The notes under the pieces: model-generated
Told to the model about the DNA's origin: nothing
Database searches by the model: none
The model's input: only the letters and a program-made list of their open reading frames with translations
Made by a program: the position numbers and the translations under genes
In this document: positions 1 to 12,480 of the stretch, piece by piece
How positions within the stretch are numbered: the stretch's first letter is position 1
How the letters are laid out: each line of letters starts with the position of its first letter
Source: Nipponacmea schrenckii
Taxonomy: Eukaryota; Mollusca; Gastropoda; Lottiidae
NCBI GenBank assembly: GCA_030562195.1
Contig: CM060200.1
Span: 38,881,468-38,945,467, forward strand
Reading direction: 5' to 3'
DNA: 64,000 nt

Positions 1-316
1 ATTATTCACAACCATATACAACTGGTAATCACTATAGTGTAAGGACCACTTTCATTATTCACAACCATATACAACTGGTAATCGCTATAGTGTGAGGGCC
101 CCCTTCATTATTCACAACCATATACAACTGGTAATCACTATGGTGTGAGGACCACTTTCATTATTCACAACCATATACAACTGGTAATCACTATAGTGTA
201 AGGACCACTTTCATTATTCACAACCATATACAACTGATAATCGCTATAGTGTGAGGGCCCCCTTCATTATTCACAACCATATACAACTGGTTATCACTAT
301 AGTGTGAGAGCACCCT
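1..316. repeat. 53-bp minisatellite, array A
   Basis: About six head-to-tail copies of a 53 bp unit containing 'ACTGGTAATCACTATAGTG' and 'GGACCACTTTC'. The array runs off the left edge of the window, so its true length is unknown. Copies differ by only a few substitutions. The same unit returns as a longer array at 2328-3364. Confidence 0.95.
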
Positions 317-1440
317 TAGTTTTCAACTTACTTGCTGGATGATGATAGAAGTAAGATGATTTAAATGACCCTTGAGACCTGTATTGAATTAATAACTCCT
401 ATTGTGTGATCTATATAATTATCTAATTTAATTAATTAGTAACTGTGTTACATGACAGGTATAGGTTAGCGAGCTTGCATTATTAAATTAATGATCGTAA
501 ATCACTTTTCTAGAACACTGGGAAGTTGATTGATTCAAACCAATCTAAATTCAATTACAATTTCATCTCCATTGAAATCTAACAATTTTTAACCACTGTA
601 TTGTTATTTTGTAACCAATCAAAGCATGTCATTTGAGGTTAAAGTTTTTATACCATTGATAACTTGTTGGATAGCCAAACCAAAGAAAGAGGTCATAATT
701 AAACCTTGGCCATGTTCCTAAAATAGGTTTTGTCTTGTGTGTAAAACTGAGAGTAGGAAATGCAATACTTACGCCAAAATATATCCTAAGGTATATATAT
801 TGCAGTTCAAAGTTCTGGTCCATAAAAGTGGTTACAAGATTAGCTTATGATTATTAAACACAAGATATATAGATATACTATTTCTGACTTTTATTAACCC
901 AACGTTTCACAGGCTCATACAGGCAGCCTTATCAAGAGATATGAGCAATCTTATGACAATTCTACTTTAAGTTTCTCAAGATTCTTTTTTCAGTTACCAA
1001 GTATCTATATTTGGATCCCAACCCATAATTACCCATTTTTAATTAATTAAACACCTTTTTTACTCATATACTTAGAACTCTTCTAATTGTAGAAAGTACT
1101 TCTTAATTAATTCATACAAAACAATTAACTGATAACACCTCAGCATCTCATGGTGTCGCATCAATATCTGTACAGATTTATCATTGACTGCTGACCCCAT
1201 CAACTCATGTCTTGCCATATTGCTTTATTACTGATACTTAATTCTTTCCTAAGTCAGAGCACATTTCAAACTGGGAGTACTTACAAAAACTAAAAACTGA
1301 CAAGAAAACTTTTATACCTGAGTAATCCCCTTTATTCTATAAAATCAATGAAATCAATATTTCTCCTTGGCAAGAAAACTTTTTCAAAGGTTAAAACAAA
1401 TCATTTGGTTTTAGAAATACAGCAATATATTATAAGACAG
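317..1440. other. AT-rich non-coding stretch
   Basis: No credible exon, RNA gene or terminal repeat seen. The only open frames are short and without recognisable motifs. Confidence 0.6.
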
Positions 1441-2327
1441 CTTGCCAGGCAAGGTGACATACGCCCACTGGCAGCATTGATTTGAATAATAAATTGAGCA
1501 ATAACTCAAAAAACATAAACTGAATATTGAAGTCAAGGGCAAAAACTCAAAAACCATTCATCTGATCGTCAAATTCGAACATCGACATCGAAGTCATATC
1601 AATTCCAATGCTCACACCAAGTTTCATCAAAATCCTTTGAAATTGAAGCTTCTTATTGCAACCACAATAGAATTTTGACGCAATTTTACTAAGTCAAGGG
1701 CAATTACTCATTAACTGTTTATCAAAAAATTGTCAAATTCGAATTTGATCACTGCCTTATCAATTTCAATGCTCATACCAAGTTTCATCAAAATTCCTTG
1801 AAAATTGTAGCCTCAATTGCACCCACAATAAAATTTTGACGCGATTTTACAAAGTCAATGGCAATTTCTTGCAAGCATGTATATAAAAATCGTCCAATTC
1901 AAAATTGATCAATTTCAATGCTTACACATCAAAATCCATTAGAAATAGTAATTTTGACACTATTTTACTAAATCAAGGGCAATAACTTGCAAACCATTTT
2001 TTGAAAAATAGTCATATATGCATTTGACCGGCGTTTTATTAATTCCAATCCTCACAATAAGTTTCATTGAAATCCATTAAATATTTCAGCTTCTACTGCA
2101 CTCACAATAAAATTTTGATGCGATTTAACTAAGTCAAGGGCAATAACTCGAGAACCATTTATCGAAAAATCGTCAAATTCAAAACTTGACCACCTTATCA
2201 ATTCCAATTCACATACCATGTTTCATTCAAATCCATTGAAAATTGTTGCTTCTATTGCATCAACAATAAATTTTGACGTGATATTACTAAGTCAAGGGCA
2301 ATAACTCAAAAACCATCTATTGAAAAA
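1441..2327. repeat. Degenerate ~160-bp tandem repeat with conserved end module
   Basis: Begins with a 'CAAGGTGACATACGCCCACT' module and then holds about five diverged copies of a unit of roughly 160 bp. Each copy contains versions of 'AAGTCAAGGGCAATAACTC', 'CCAAGTTTCATCAAAATCC' and 'ACAATAAAATTTTGACG'. The opening module recurs in the opposite orientation at about 55712-55747, closing a similar degenerate repeat there, which suggests it is a real element terminus. It lies directly between the two 53 bp arrays. Confidence 0.8.
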
Positions 2328-3364
2328 CCATATGAAACTGGTAATCACTATAGTGTGAGGACCACTTTCATTATTTACAACCATATACACTGGTAATCAC
2401 TATAGTGTGAGGACCATTTTCATTATTAACAACCATACACAACTGGTAATCACTATAGTGTGAGGACCACTTTCATTATTCACAACCATACACAACTGGT
2501 AATCACTATAGTGTGAGGACCACTTTCATTATTAACAACCATACACAACTGGTAATCACTATGGTGTAAGGACCACTTTCATTATTAACAACCATACACA
2601 ACTGGTAATCACTATAGTGTGAGGACCACTTTCATTATTGACAACCATACACAACTGGTAATCACTATAGTGTGAGGACCACTTTCATTATTAACAACCA
2701 TACACAACTGGTAATCACTATAGTGTGAGGACCACTTTCATTATTAACAACCATACACAACTGGTAATCACTATAGTGTGAGGACCGCTTTCATTATTGA
2801 CAACCATACACAACTGGTAATCACTATAGTGTGAGGACCACTTTCATTATTAACAACCATACACAACTGGTAATCACTATAGTGTGAGGACCACTTTCAT
2901 TATTAACAACCATATACAACTGGTAATCACTATAGTGTGAGGACCACTTTCATTATTGACAACCATACACAACTGGTAATCACTATAGTGTGAGGACCAC
3001 TTTCATTATTAACAACCATATACAACTGGTAATCACTATAGTGTGAGGACCACTTTCATTATTAACAACCATATACAACTGGTAATCACTATAGTGTGAG
3101 GACCACTTTCATTATTAACAACCATATACAACTGGTAATCACTATAGTGTGAGGACCACTTTCATTATTAACAACCATACACAACTGGTAATCACTATAG
3201 TGTGAGGACCACTTTCATTATTTACAACCATACACAACTGGTAATCACTATAGTGTGAGGACCACTTTCATTATTAACAACCATACACAACTGGTAATCA
3301 CTATAGTGTGAGGGCCACTTTCATTATTAACAACCATACACAACTGGTAATCACTATAGTGTGA
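2328..3364. repeat. 53-bp minisatellite, array B
   Basis: About 19-20 copies of the unit seen at 1-316, much more homogeneous here. Variation is mostly 'CATATAC' versus 'CATACAC' and 'ATTCAC' versus 'ATTAAC'. The homogeneity points to recent expansion or gene conversion. Confidence 0.95.
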
Positions 3365-3680
3365 AAGCACTTTTAAGCTTGGTTTCAAAAAAATAGAATC
3401 AGGCACAGAAGGAATATATAATAAGGCATCATTTTAGCAGAACAATACATCAAAGCAACAGGCTAATTAGTCATCAAAAGTTGATTGCATTAAATTTCAC
3501 ATCAAAATGATTTTATTGAAACTAATTAGTTAAAAAATATATAATATATTTTTACATGTCTAGAAAGTGTTTAAAGCTGTCCATATAGACCAAATATATT
3601 CTGGATTCTAGAACTGACATGAAATTAAACATGTAATATGTGGACAAATCAATTTTATCTTTATATTTAATTTATATTAA

Positions 3681-4735
3681 GGGGGTTGACAACCTAATCA
3701 TTCGAGGTGTATTTCAATCAAGAAACGTATTAAGTTGATATCCATTCTATTTGGCATTAAAAGAAACTCATCTAGTAAAAATTTTAGCTCAATCGCTTCA
3801 GTAGTTTGTCAGATATCGGTCCATAAAGATAATCTATTTATAGAACAAAATGGGGTAATCCTCTATGTAGACGTACAAATTACGCTGTCAGTCGATATTC
3901 TTGAGTACTACGTCATCGGCTAAATAAACCTTTTCTACGTTCGTCCAATGACATTGCGTTTGTCGATCAGATTTGCATTGGGGGAATCCAGAAGTCACGT
4001 TATTTCCCATAAATCTTTACGTCACATGTAAACAGAGAAATTTTATGATTGGTGGGTAGGGGTGTTTTGACATGTGCTAATCCATTGTTTTAGCACTCCA
4101 ATTATGTGGTTATCGGTGCATATCGATGCCTAAAAGGTGCTTAAAGATTTCTACAGCATGAAAGACAATCTTTTAACAACATGATCGTTAATTACGTAAG
4201 GTTTACATTTGTTTGCAAAATGTTGAAAAAAACTGCCATTTTTCCAAAAGCATATCTCGCTTACAATTTATCCGATTTTTACAAACTTTGGTTTCAGCTA
4301 TAGCTTACGATGTCCTCTGTAAATTTACGTTGGCTTTTTTTTATAAAATGAATAGTTTTTTACAAATTCAATTTTTCGTAAATGCACACGCAAAATTTTG
4401 ATTTCTATCAATATCTTCAAAACATAACAAAATTTTCAAAAAAAGCCAATGTCAAGTTGTAGAGATACATGTAGACTTGTGTTGTGCAGAATTTCAACCT
4501 TTTATATTAAATAGCCTAGTAGATATGCTAATTTTAAGGGAATAATTGACGTTTTTTTCGTTCATCTTTAATACCCTATTTCTCAAAGTTGAGATGTCAT
4601 AAAGAAATAAATTTTATATTTTTGGATAGCTGAAAGTCCCCTCTTTCCATTGATATTTAAATATTTCAGATAGATGGAAAAGAAGTGGTTGAAATCGTCT
4701 ATTTTGTGTACATAGGTTTAGGGTTGTCAACCCCC
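3681..4735. mobile_element. Non-autonomous DNA transposon with GGGGGTTGACAACC termini
   Basis: A 1,055 bp segment is bounded by inverted termini: 'GGGGGTTGACAACCTAA' at the left and, on the opposite strand at the right, 'GGGGGTTGACAACCCTAAA'. The interior has no long open frame, so it would depend on a transposase supplied elsewhere. A target duplication is not clear (left flank ...TATATTAA, right flank TCAAATAA...), so the superfamily is not assigned. Confidence 0.7.
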
Positions 4736-4739
4736 TCAA

Positions 4740-5750
4740 ATAACCATGGTTATAATTTTTCTTTTTATCTGAAACATTTCAAATACATTGTAATATTCTT
4801 ACCATAATTTATAGAATTTCTCTAGACAAAAGTAAAACATACAAGTCAGTGAAACCCTTTACAATCCTGTAGCACATAGTAACTTTATAGCTTCAAAGGG
4901 ATTCTGAATTTAAAGTTTTATTTCGAACTTTGGACGGGGATAATGAATATGGTCAATGCCATGCACTGTGAGTGCCATGTGAGTGCGATATAGAGCCTTT
5001 CCTTTTCAATATCCGACAGTCAAGAGACCCATGACAGCTTAGAAGAAATACCAGCATCTATCTCAAATTTATAACACCAGAAAAGCAAACTCATATCTGA
5101 GAAACACATTGAAAACTTGTAAAAACTTGAACTAAATCATTACAACTACATTATATAATTGCTATTTTTCACTAAAGTCAAAATATATGACAATAAAAAT
5201 TACCTTCTTATTGCTCCATAGTATTCTATAAACTATCTTTTAAACAAGAAATATAATAAACCATGAAGGAAATTAGAAATCAAATTATTATCGCAGGTCA
5301 AAATAAATCTTTTTACCAAATAATTCCATAACATTGTATAAATTCCTTATTCCTAATATTATAACTTTTAAAATAATGCTCAATACATCACTGGAAGAGT
5401 GATCTAGAACCACTCAGTGATAAAATATGGCACTGATAAATTAAAAGAAGTTACCTAATACAGCTCTCTTATATAACAGTTGTCCAACAGAAATCAGTGA
5501 CACCTTAAGCAAAATTTACCTTTATATGTATCATATGAAATTGAGTCACTGTGAATAGACACACCTTGTTGAAAAGTAACTTTAAAAGTAAACAAACAGT
5601 AAATTGTTAACAATGGACAACTGTCCTTCCCCACCTTGTACTTTCTCTTCATTTAAAGATGGGGTCCCTTGTCTTTGGACATCAGAAAACAGTCATTTTT
5701 TGTAAGTAAGGTAGATTCCAAATTTGGAGAGGTTTCACTGTAGAAATTTA
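4740..5750. other. AT-rich non-coding stretch
   Basis: Nothing recognised: no conserved exon, tandem array or inverted termini. Confidence 0.5.
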
Positions 5751-5752
5751 AA

Positions 5753-6010
5753 AGCCATGGAGTCTCAGGGAGTTAGATGCTTGCCTGTTTACCTGAGAGT
5801 CAATTCAATCCATACAAGATCACGATGAATTTTTTGTTTTTTTCTACCCCAGTTTCCCCCGTCACTGGTGCAGGTTGGAGGGACTAACATGGAAAAAGTC
5901 AATCAGATGGGACAAAAAGATTCTAAAGATCCTCAACAATTGGAAATTGCAAAATCCTGCATGGCATTGCCCGTCTTCATTTGCCCGTTGAATAAGTGCA
6001 GGATGTATAA
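5753..6010 (+). mobile_element. tRNA-derived SINE, copy 1
   Basis: A diverged plus-strand copy of the SINE family seen best at 13036-13372. It shows the tRNA-like head ('CTCAGGGAGTTAGATG'), the central 'CCCAGTTTCCCCC...GTGCAGGTTGG...ACATGGAAAAAG' block and the 'CATGGCATTGCCCGTCTTCAT' tail region. Small open frames overlapping it on both strands are SINE sequence, not genes. Confidence 0.75.
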
Positions 6011-6104
6011 CTCCGATCACTTCTTTCATTTTCATGAATATTATTTGATTCAAAATCTTTTTATTGTATTGATATAGATGATAGAAAGGCAGAGCCTAGC
6101 CCAG

Positions 6105-6117
6105 GGGGGGGGGGGGA
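6105..6117. repeat. Poly-G tract
   Basis: A short run of G with no further structure. Confidence 0.7.
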
Positions 6118-6129
6118 GGAACGGGTGGC

Positions 6130-7520
6130 ATAGCCTCTCCACTTGTAATGGGCTTGATTAGCATTAGCCTCCCTGTATATATACAGTAATCTTGAAGTGG
6201 GATAATCATTTCTGAAAATCTTTATTACAATTTCCAAACATAAATTATCTAACTTGGATATTATTTATAGATTAAGTAAAACTACCATTTATTCAACAGA
6301 TCTGTACACAAAAGAATTAGTGAAGTAGAAAGTTGTGAAGTGACCTGAAGTTCGATTTATGTTGTCATTTCTGGTCATTTACCTGTACTGTTTAAAGAGA
6401 TAATATTGCAATTTTCTGAGAGAACTTGCTATTTTACTATAGTGAGTCTTGCATTTCCACTGAGACTTATTCTTTTATGACACAACTGTCCAAAAGGCCT
6501 ACATCTTTTTGATAGTGACATCTGACAAGTAAAAACATTCTATAATTATAACAACAGCTAGACATCTGAAGTAAATTTGAAATGATTGAAATAGGAACTA
6601 GAAATCTCTTGATACATTATTTAAATGTGATATTTTATTGATTTATTTGGCAGACTATCTTAAAAATCAATTCATTGAAAATAGAAGGTCCTGTAAAAAT
6701 TATGGCTAAATAAAAAAAGAGTGTAAAAAAAAATGGGTAGAATACTCATGTATTGATAATACACATAAAAAATCAGAAAACCTCCTAACAACCCTTTAAC
6801 TGTTTTTTACCTGGCAATATCAAAACACAGGTATATAAAAATAATGTAACAAATATAGACTATAACTCTCATGACAATAGTTACATATTATATTAGCCAT
6901 GGGTTAGAGAGTTCACATATTTCAATGACATTTTCAAATAAGTTATTTTGTTAACGGGGAGATCAACAAGTCATATTAAAAAATCAGAAAATAACAAAGT
7001 CAATATGAGAACAATGTCTAACAATATGAGAAAAGAAAGTTGTAATTCATTTCAACACGTTCGCCGTTCAGAAACGTGAAATTTATAGTCTAGTGATTAG
7101 GTCTTCCAGTCAATAAATTTGATAGACTTTATCGTCTTTCTTCTATCATTCATACAGCAATTAAACTTATTAAATATGACATCCAAGTAGCAATCAGAAG
7201 TGTTTTCAAGTCAATAGAAAACAATCTATTAAACAGATTGACAAGACTCCTTCTATATCTTTAAAGGAACTTCTTTATATTGTTTTGGAAACCAAAGAAT
7301 TTTCTAGTCCTAGGTCAACACCAAAGTTCCTTGAGGAGATGTGTGTATCATGATTTTTGAGATGCATTTTCCCTGGATGACTCTAACCAAAATCTAAGTA
7401 TGGTTGAAAACAGTAACCTTATTTTGATAGAAAAAGAATAATCCAAACTAGAAGAATAATAATAATTTTTATACTTAATGATACTTTAGCATGGGTGGAC
7501 ATCAATAATTCTGAATTCAG
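6130..7520. other. AT-rich non-coding stretch
   Basis: No coding, RNA or repeat structure that I can support. Confidence 0.5.
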
Positions 7521-7782
7521 CTTAGCACAGGGAAATCACCATATCTTAGACAGGGAAATCACCATATCTTAGACAGGGAAATTACACTATCTTAGACAGG
7601 GAAATTACCATATCTTAGACAGGGAAATCACCATATCTTAGACAGGGAAATCACCATATCTTAGACAGGGAAATCACCATATCTTAGACAGGGAAATCAC
7701 CATATCTTAGACAGGGAAATTACCATGTCTTAGACAGGGAAATCACCATATCTTAGACAGGGAAATCACCATATCTTAGAGA
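7521..7782. repeat. 23-bp minisatellite
   Basis: About eleven copies of a 23 bp unit with core 'GACAGGGAAATCACCATAT', nearly identical apart from single substitutions. Confidence 0.95.
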
Positions 7783-7848
7783 TGAGTTTAAATTACATTA
7801 AATTTTACATTTCAAGATTTTAATAGTATCAACCTTTTCAGTCAAACC

Positions 7849-8168
7849 CCAGCGGTTAGAGCGTTGGTTCTATACACAGCGGTTAGAGCGTTGGTTCTAT
7901 AGCACAGCGGTTAGAGCGTTGGTTCTATAGCACAGCGGTTAGAGCGTTGGTTCTATAGCACAGCGGTTAGAGGTTGGTTCTATAGCACAGTGGTTAGAGC
8001 ATTAGTTCTATACACAGCGGTTAGAGCTTGTTCTATACACAGCGGTTAGAGCGTGTTCTATACCACAGTTAGAGCGTTGGTTCTATAGCACAGCGGTTAG
8101 AGCGTTGGTTCTATAGCACAGCAGTTAGAGCGTTGGTTCTATAGCACAGCGGTTAGAGCGTTGATTCT
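7849..8168. repeat. 28-bp minisatellite derived from a tRNA/SINE head
   Basis: About eleven copies of a ~28 bp unit with core 'TAGCACAGCGGTTAGAGCG'. That core matches the pattern of a tRNA D-arm and pol III A box (TRGCNNAGNGG followed by TTAGAGC). Some copies have lost 1-4 bases. The array runs straight into 8169-8260, which resembles the body of a SINE, so the repeats look like an amplified SINE head. Confidence 0.85.
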
Positions 8169-8262
8169 TAACGTCATGACGTCATCTGCTTGGATACGTT
8201 GAAAATGTCGGACGTGAGTTCTAATTACGACCGATGTGTGAAAGTCAAATAAAAATACATGA
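8169..8262 (+). mobile_element. SINE-like body adjoining the A-box array
   Basis: The segment containing 'CTTGGATACGTTGAAAATG' and 'GGACGTGAGTTCTAAT' recurs in diverged form at about 12165-12240, so it is a dispersed repeat. With the A-box-like array in front, it is best read as a second tRNA-derived SINE family. Confidence 0.5.
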
Positions 8263-8879
8263 ATATGTTAAAATGATTCTCAAATATTATTAGTAAAACT
8301 CAGCAATCAATTGTATATATATATTTATTGTTTATTTTATCAATATAATAATCAATATTAGCCAAGTAATCAAAATACATAAATTTACAAGAAGTAGACT
8401 GAAAACTTTTATATATATTTTTATTCTTAAAAACATCATTACTTAGATCAAATCTAGATTTTAAGAAATACAAGCTGATTGAAGAATAAAACTGAATTTA
8501 AATCAGTAAGTGAATGTCTGGTATTGTGTGGAATATAAAATAGTCTGAATGGAAAATTCAGGAATTATTTTAAGAAGCCTTCGATTGTCAAAATTTCACA
8601 TGAAAGCGGAACTTGTCTCATTCTCCAGCCGACAACTGTTCTCTGGAAATACCATTAGAGGTCAGATGTGAGTCAACAGGCTTCAGACTGGCTGAGATGT
8701 TAAGAACTATAGTATCATATATTTCTCTTGTGGTCATGTACTTGATTGCCGGAACATAGATCTGTCCATTTATTACACAGGTACTTGTGTATTTTAGACA
8801 AACTGTACGTTGAGGTACTGTCTAATTTTTTTATTTTTTTGGTTTTTTTTTTTTTATCAATTGTATTCTCCTTGTGTAT
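8263..8879. other. AT-rich non-coding stretch
   Basis: Contains a T-rich tract near 8825-8857. No gene recognised. Confidence 0.5.
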
Positions 8880-9320
8880 TTACCCATGTAAAAAAGGAGT
8901 TTATGTTTGTCTCCATGGACTGAATGTAAGACAGGGCCATGTCCTTATGTATTGGACCTAATTCTGACCCATGTGAAATAAAGAGTCTATGTTTGTCTCC
9001 ATGGGCTGAATGTTAGACAGGACTATGTCCTTGTGTATTGGGCCTAACTCTGACCCATGTAAAATAAAGAGTCTATGTTTGTCTCCATGGGCTGAATGTT
9101 ACACAGGACCATGTCCTTGTGTATTGGGCCTGGTTCTGACCCATGTAAAATAAAGAGACTATGTTCTGAATGTTGGACAGGACCATGTCCTTATGTATTG
9201 GACCTAACTCTGACCCATGTAAAATAAAGAGTCTATGTTTGTCACCATGGACTGAATGTTAGACAGGACCATGTCCTTGTGTATTGGGCCTAATTCTGAC
9301 TCATGTAAAATAAAGAGTAT
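8880..9320 (+). repeat. 86-bp repeat family, cluster 1
   Basis: Five copies of an 86 bp unit containing 'AAAATAAAGAGTCTATGTTT', 'CCATGGGCTGAATGTTAGAC' and 'CATGTCCTTGTGTATTGG'. One copy has an internal deletion. The same family occurs at 31545-31872 in the same orientation and at 45826-46118 in reverse. Each unit contains an AATAAA hexamer. Confidence 0.9.
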
Positions 9321-10413
9321 ATTATTATTATTATCAGAATGGTTCAATAACCAATATGGTCAGCATCTTGAGATTCCTGGAATTCAATCGATTCTCCTCT
9401 GGAATTAAACATACAATTTCTAGTGTTTAGTAAACATACCATGTTTCAGATCTAACATCAATAGTGTAAAGGACACAACTATTAACCAATAATGTTTGAT
9501 TTCCACACCAATAGTATCTCCGATTTATCCCCACAAAAGTATACCAAAAAGCATTGCAAGATAGCAAGTGAAGCAGAAATACTATTCCCAAAAGGTCACA
9601 TAACAAGTTCTGATTGGCTGCGACATGAATCATATCACTAACATTAATATTCATTTGTATTTTCTGCCTTGATGGAAGTTGTAATACAGGCAAATTCTTT
9701 TACTAATGAACAAAAAAAAAGGTTAGCTCTTTATCATTTTCACTACTCAAGAACAACTATCAATGGCATACAATTAATAAAATTGATCCAGAACAACTAC
9801 AAGATTTTTTAGAAAAGTTCTTTTTACTCAACTTGTAGTAACATTTATCCAGCCTGAAATTGGACAGTTAGAAGATTAAAAGAAGCTATTCCACGAGAAA
9901 AGACAGATTCCCAATTATGACAGGGGTGTGATCTGGCAGTGGTATAAATGAACTAAATATTTTTGTCAGCTAAACCTTATCTGACTATCTTGTACATCAG
10001 CGAGATTTCTGGCCAAAATGACCCCATATACTCCCAAATCTATACAAATTTTCAAAATTTCCTAAAAACGGTGGAGAGCATGTGGCATCCCAAATCATAA
10101 TATATGAGGACACCCCCGACAACTACAAGGATCAAATTCGTGAGATACAACCAGATCAATTCATGTCTGACCAAACAAATCAGCCAAACTTCAAGAAACT
10201 GATTTGTTGTTTTGCATTCATATGTTTTTCCTGTATATAACAAACTATGGATAATAGTTACTTTAATGAAACTGTTTGGGTCTACAAGTTATTACTGCCT
10301 ATATTCAAGTTAGCCTCATATTTTGGTTATTACAGTAATTGGACACATTTTTATGGAAAACAATGACTTAATTAAAGAACTTGTAGCTTTCAACGTTGAA
10401 ACGATAATACTCT
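9321..10413. other. Non-coding stretch
   Basis: Only short frames without motifs, including minus-strand frames at 9427-9693 and 10052-10243 that resemble no known protein. Confidence 0.5.
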
Positions 10414-11460
10414 TAGTGCTCACACGAATAGTGATTTTTGCTATTCGACTATTCAACGGCATAATTTGATTTGTATTCGATTAATCGACGATATTTTCAA
10501 TGAGAAAATTGCATTGAAAAAACAGCTTTAATATCGGTGAAATTTGCCCATTTTCTCTCTTGCACTACAGATTTACAACAGCACTATAAATACCTCGCTT
10601 TGAAAGGGTATTTCATGATATACCATCCTTATTTATTACATGCCGGTTGCTTTTTGAGGAACAATAAAGTCGGTAATTAATAGAAAAAAACGTATTCAGT
10701 CCCAAATAAAAGAAAGTCATCGGAAGTGAACCTTCTTCAGCTGATTGGATAATAACATTTTTATTTATACCAGCTTATCAAAAGTTAAATACTTTGATTA
10801 TCCAGCACTAGTTATATAAACGAGATGCGACACTGAAAGACTTGACAACACAATCTATACATAACTTGGTGCGGGGAATATCTCGAAATAATATTTAATA
10901 AATTGCGAAAATTACTCCTCATAATCTTGTGCTAATCAAAGCGGTCTGTAGTTCCAGGTATGAGGTTAAAATAGATCCACGGATAGTTGTTTGTCTACGT
11001 TTGTATAGAAAACTGAACGTTTAATTCTTAAAAACTAAATTACACTGCGGTTCGATAATTCCAAATTGTTTCCCCGGTTGATTGGTCCTATATCCGGGTC
11101 GGTTCGTCTATGTAGATTTTACAACGCACAACTAGTAATTAGTAATCTTAGAACGAGGATAACCAAAAGTAGTAATCAAGAACTAGTGTGTGCGAATTTA
11201 TTTTCAATTTTTAAACATCAGTAGCAGTTTGGGGTGATTTATTTAAAGTTAAATATTTCTAAATTACACTCTAGCATTAGCCGGCATATTAGTTTGACTG
11301 CCGTTATAAAGACAATGTTATTCAAAGGGGAGTTTTTAAAACGTCGGAATGTATTATCATTTAATCTTGTTTATGGGCGAATAATCGAATAGTAAAATCC
11401 GATTCGAATATTCGCGAAAACAGCTTCGAATACTATTAAGGATTATTCGTGTGAGCACTA
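10414..11460. mobile_element. hAT-like non-autonomous DNA transposon (1,047 bp)
   Basis: A perfect 17 bp terminal inverted repeat, TAGTGCTCACACGAATA, is at 10414-10430 and, inverted, at 11444-11460. The flanking 8-mers are AATACTCT on the left and GATACTCT on the right, a 7 of 8 match. An 8 bp duplication and a TAGTG start are typical of the hAT superfamily. The subterminal regions are rich in 'ATTCGAAT'-type palindromes. No transposase frame is present. Confidence 0.85.
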
Positions 11461-11510
11461 GATACTCTCTAGATCTTTATCAAGCAATGATGATTGTTGG
11501 AACGTCACTA

Positions 11511-11552
11511 GTTATATAATAAAGTAATTGTTAGCTATATAATTGTGTCTAG
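11511..11552. repeat. Partial copy of the foldback element at 52.8 kb
   Basis: The stretch with 'AATAAAGTAATT' and 'CTATATAATTGTGTC' closely matches the right end of the palindromic element at 52810-52978. It is a solo end with no matching left arm seen nearby. Confidence 0.5.
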
Positions 11553-12480
11553 TTACTATTACAAGGAATGATTGCTACTGTGGAAATATCTATTTAGATG
11601 TCAAATGTAAGTCAATAGGTTGATAAAGTGTAAATCATGCTGTATTGACTAATTTCTTTTACTTGAAAGAGAAACTGAACCTTCAAACCATTGGTCTTTA
11701 GAAGGATAGATCCATTGCTAGTATATTTTAATAAAATATGATAAAACTTACTGTACAAGCTGGACAGAACTATAATATAACTCCATTAAATACAAACTCA
11801 ATACAAATAAAGTAAAGTAAGAAAGAAGCCTAACTTGTGTTGAATGAATGATAAGGTTAAATTAGTAGACTCTAATTCAGTAGCAATCTAGTTAACAATG
11901 ATAATCTCTAAGAGGATTAAACCAAGATTGCTATAATCCCATTGTCCCTAATGAATCCTAACTACACAATATCAGCTTATGTTGTGTAGAATTACACCAG
12001 AAATTACAGTTTGATTTGTTATGGGGATAACCTTAGTCAATGATTTCCAGAGATTATTAACAACTAGAGACTAGTTTATTTTCGAAACTTTGCCGTTCAT
12101 TAGGTCACTTATACCCTAGTCAAACTAAGGGGTAAATTTCTTGATACCTAAAGTTTAAATGACCATGAATACTTGGATACATTGAAAATATTGGACGTGA
12201 GTTCTAATCTCAAACCTGAGTGTTAAAGTACGATGACCTTGAATAAGTCATCTTCAATTTTAGCAATTGGCCTGATTTTCAATAGGGTTAATCCTAGGGT
12301 GATTCACAATATTTGATTTCGATCAAGAAACCAGCTCTATATAGTGTACACAAAAAAAATTAGCGCTTATTCAATAACCAGGAACCTGTTTCATGAAAAC
12401 TTAACTTAGAATGATTTTAGTGTTGTAATGGTCAGATTGGTCAAACACTAAAATGGAGTTTTTATTAACCAATCAGGTTA
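11553..12480. other. Non-coding stretch with a SINE-like fragment
   Basis: Only the fragment at about 12165-12240 ('CTTGGATACATTGAAAATA', 'GGACGTGAGTTCTAATC') is recognisable. It is related to 8169-8262. Confidence 0.5.

Noticed and set aside
1..3364. CRISPR-like array
   Set aside because: The 53 bp units are contiguous without unique spacers and the sequence is from an animal genome.
7849..8168. A cluster of tRNA genes
   Set aside because: Only the D-arm/A-box part is repeated; there is no anticodon arm, T arm or B box in the 28 bp unit.
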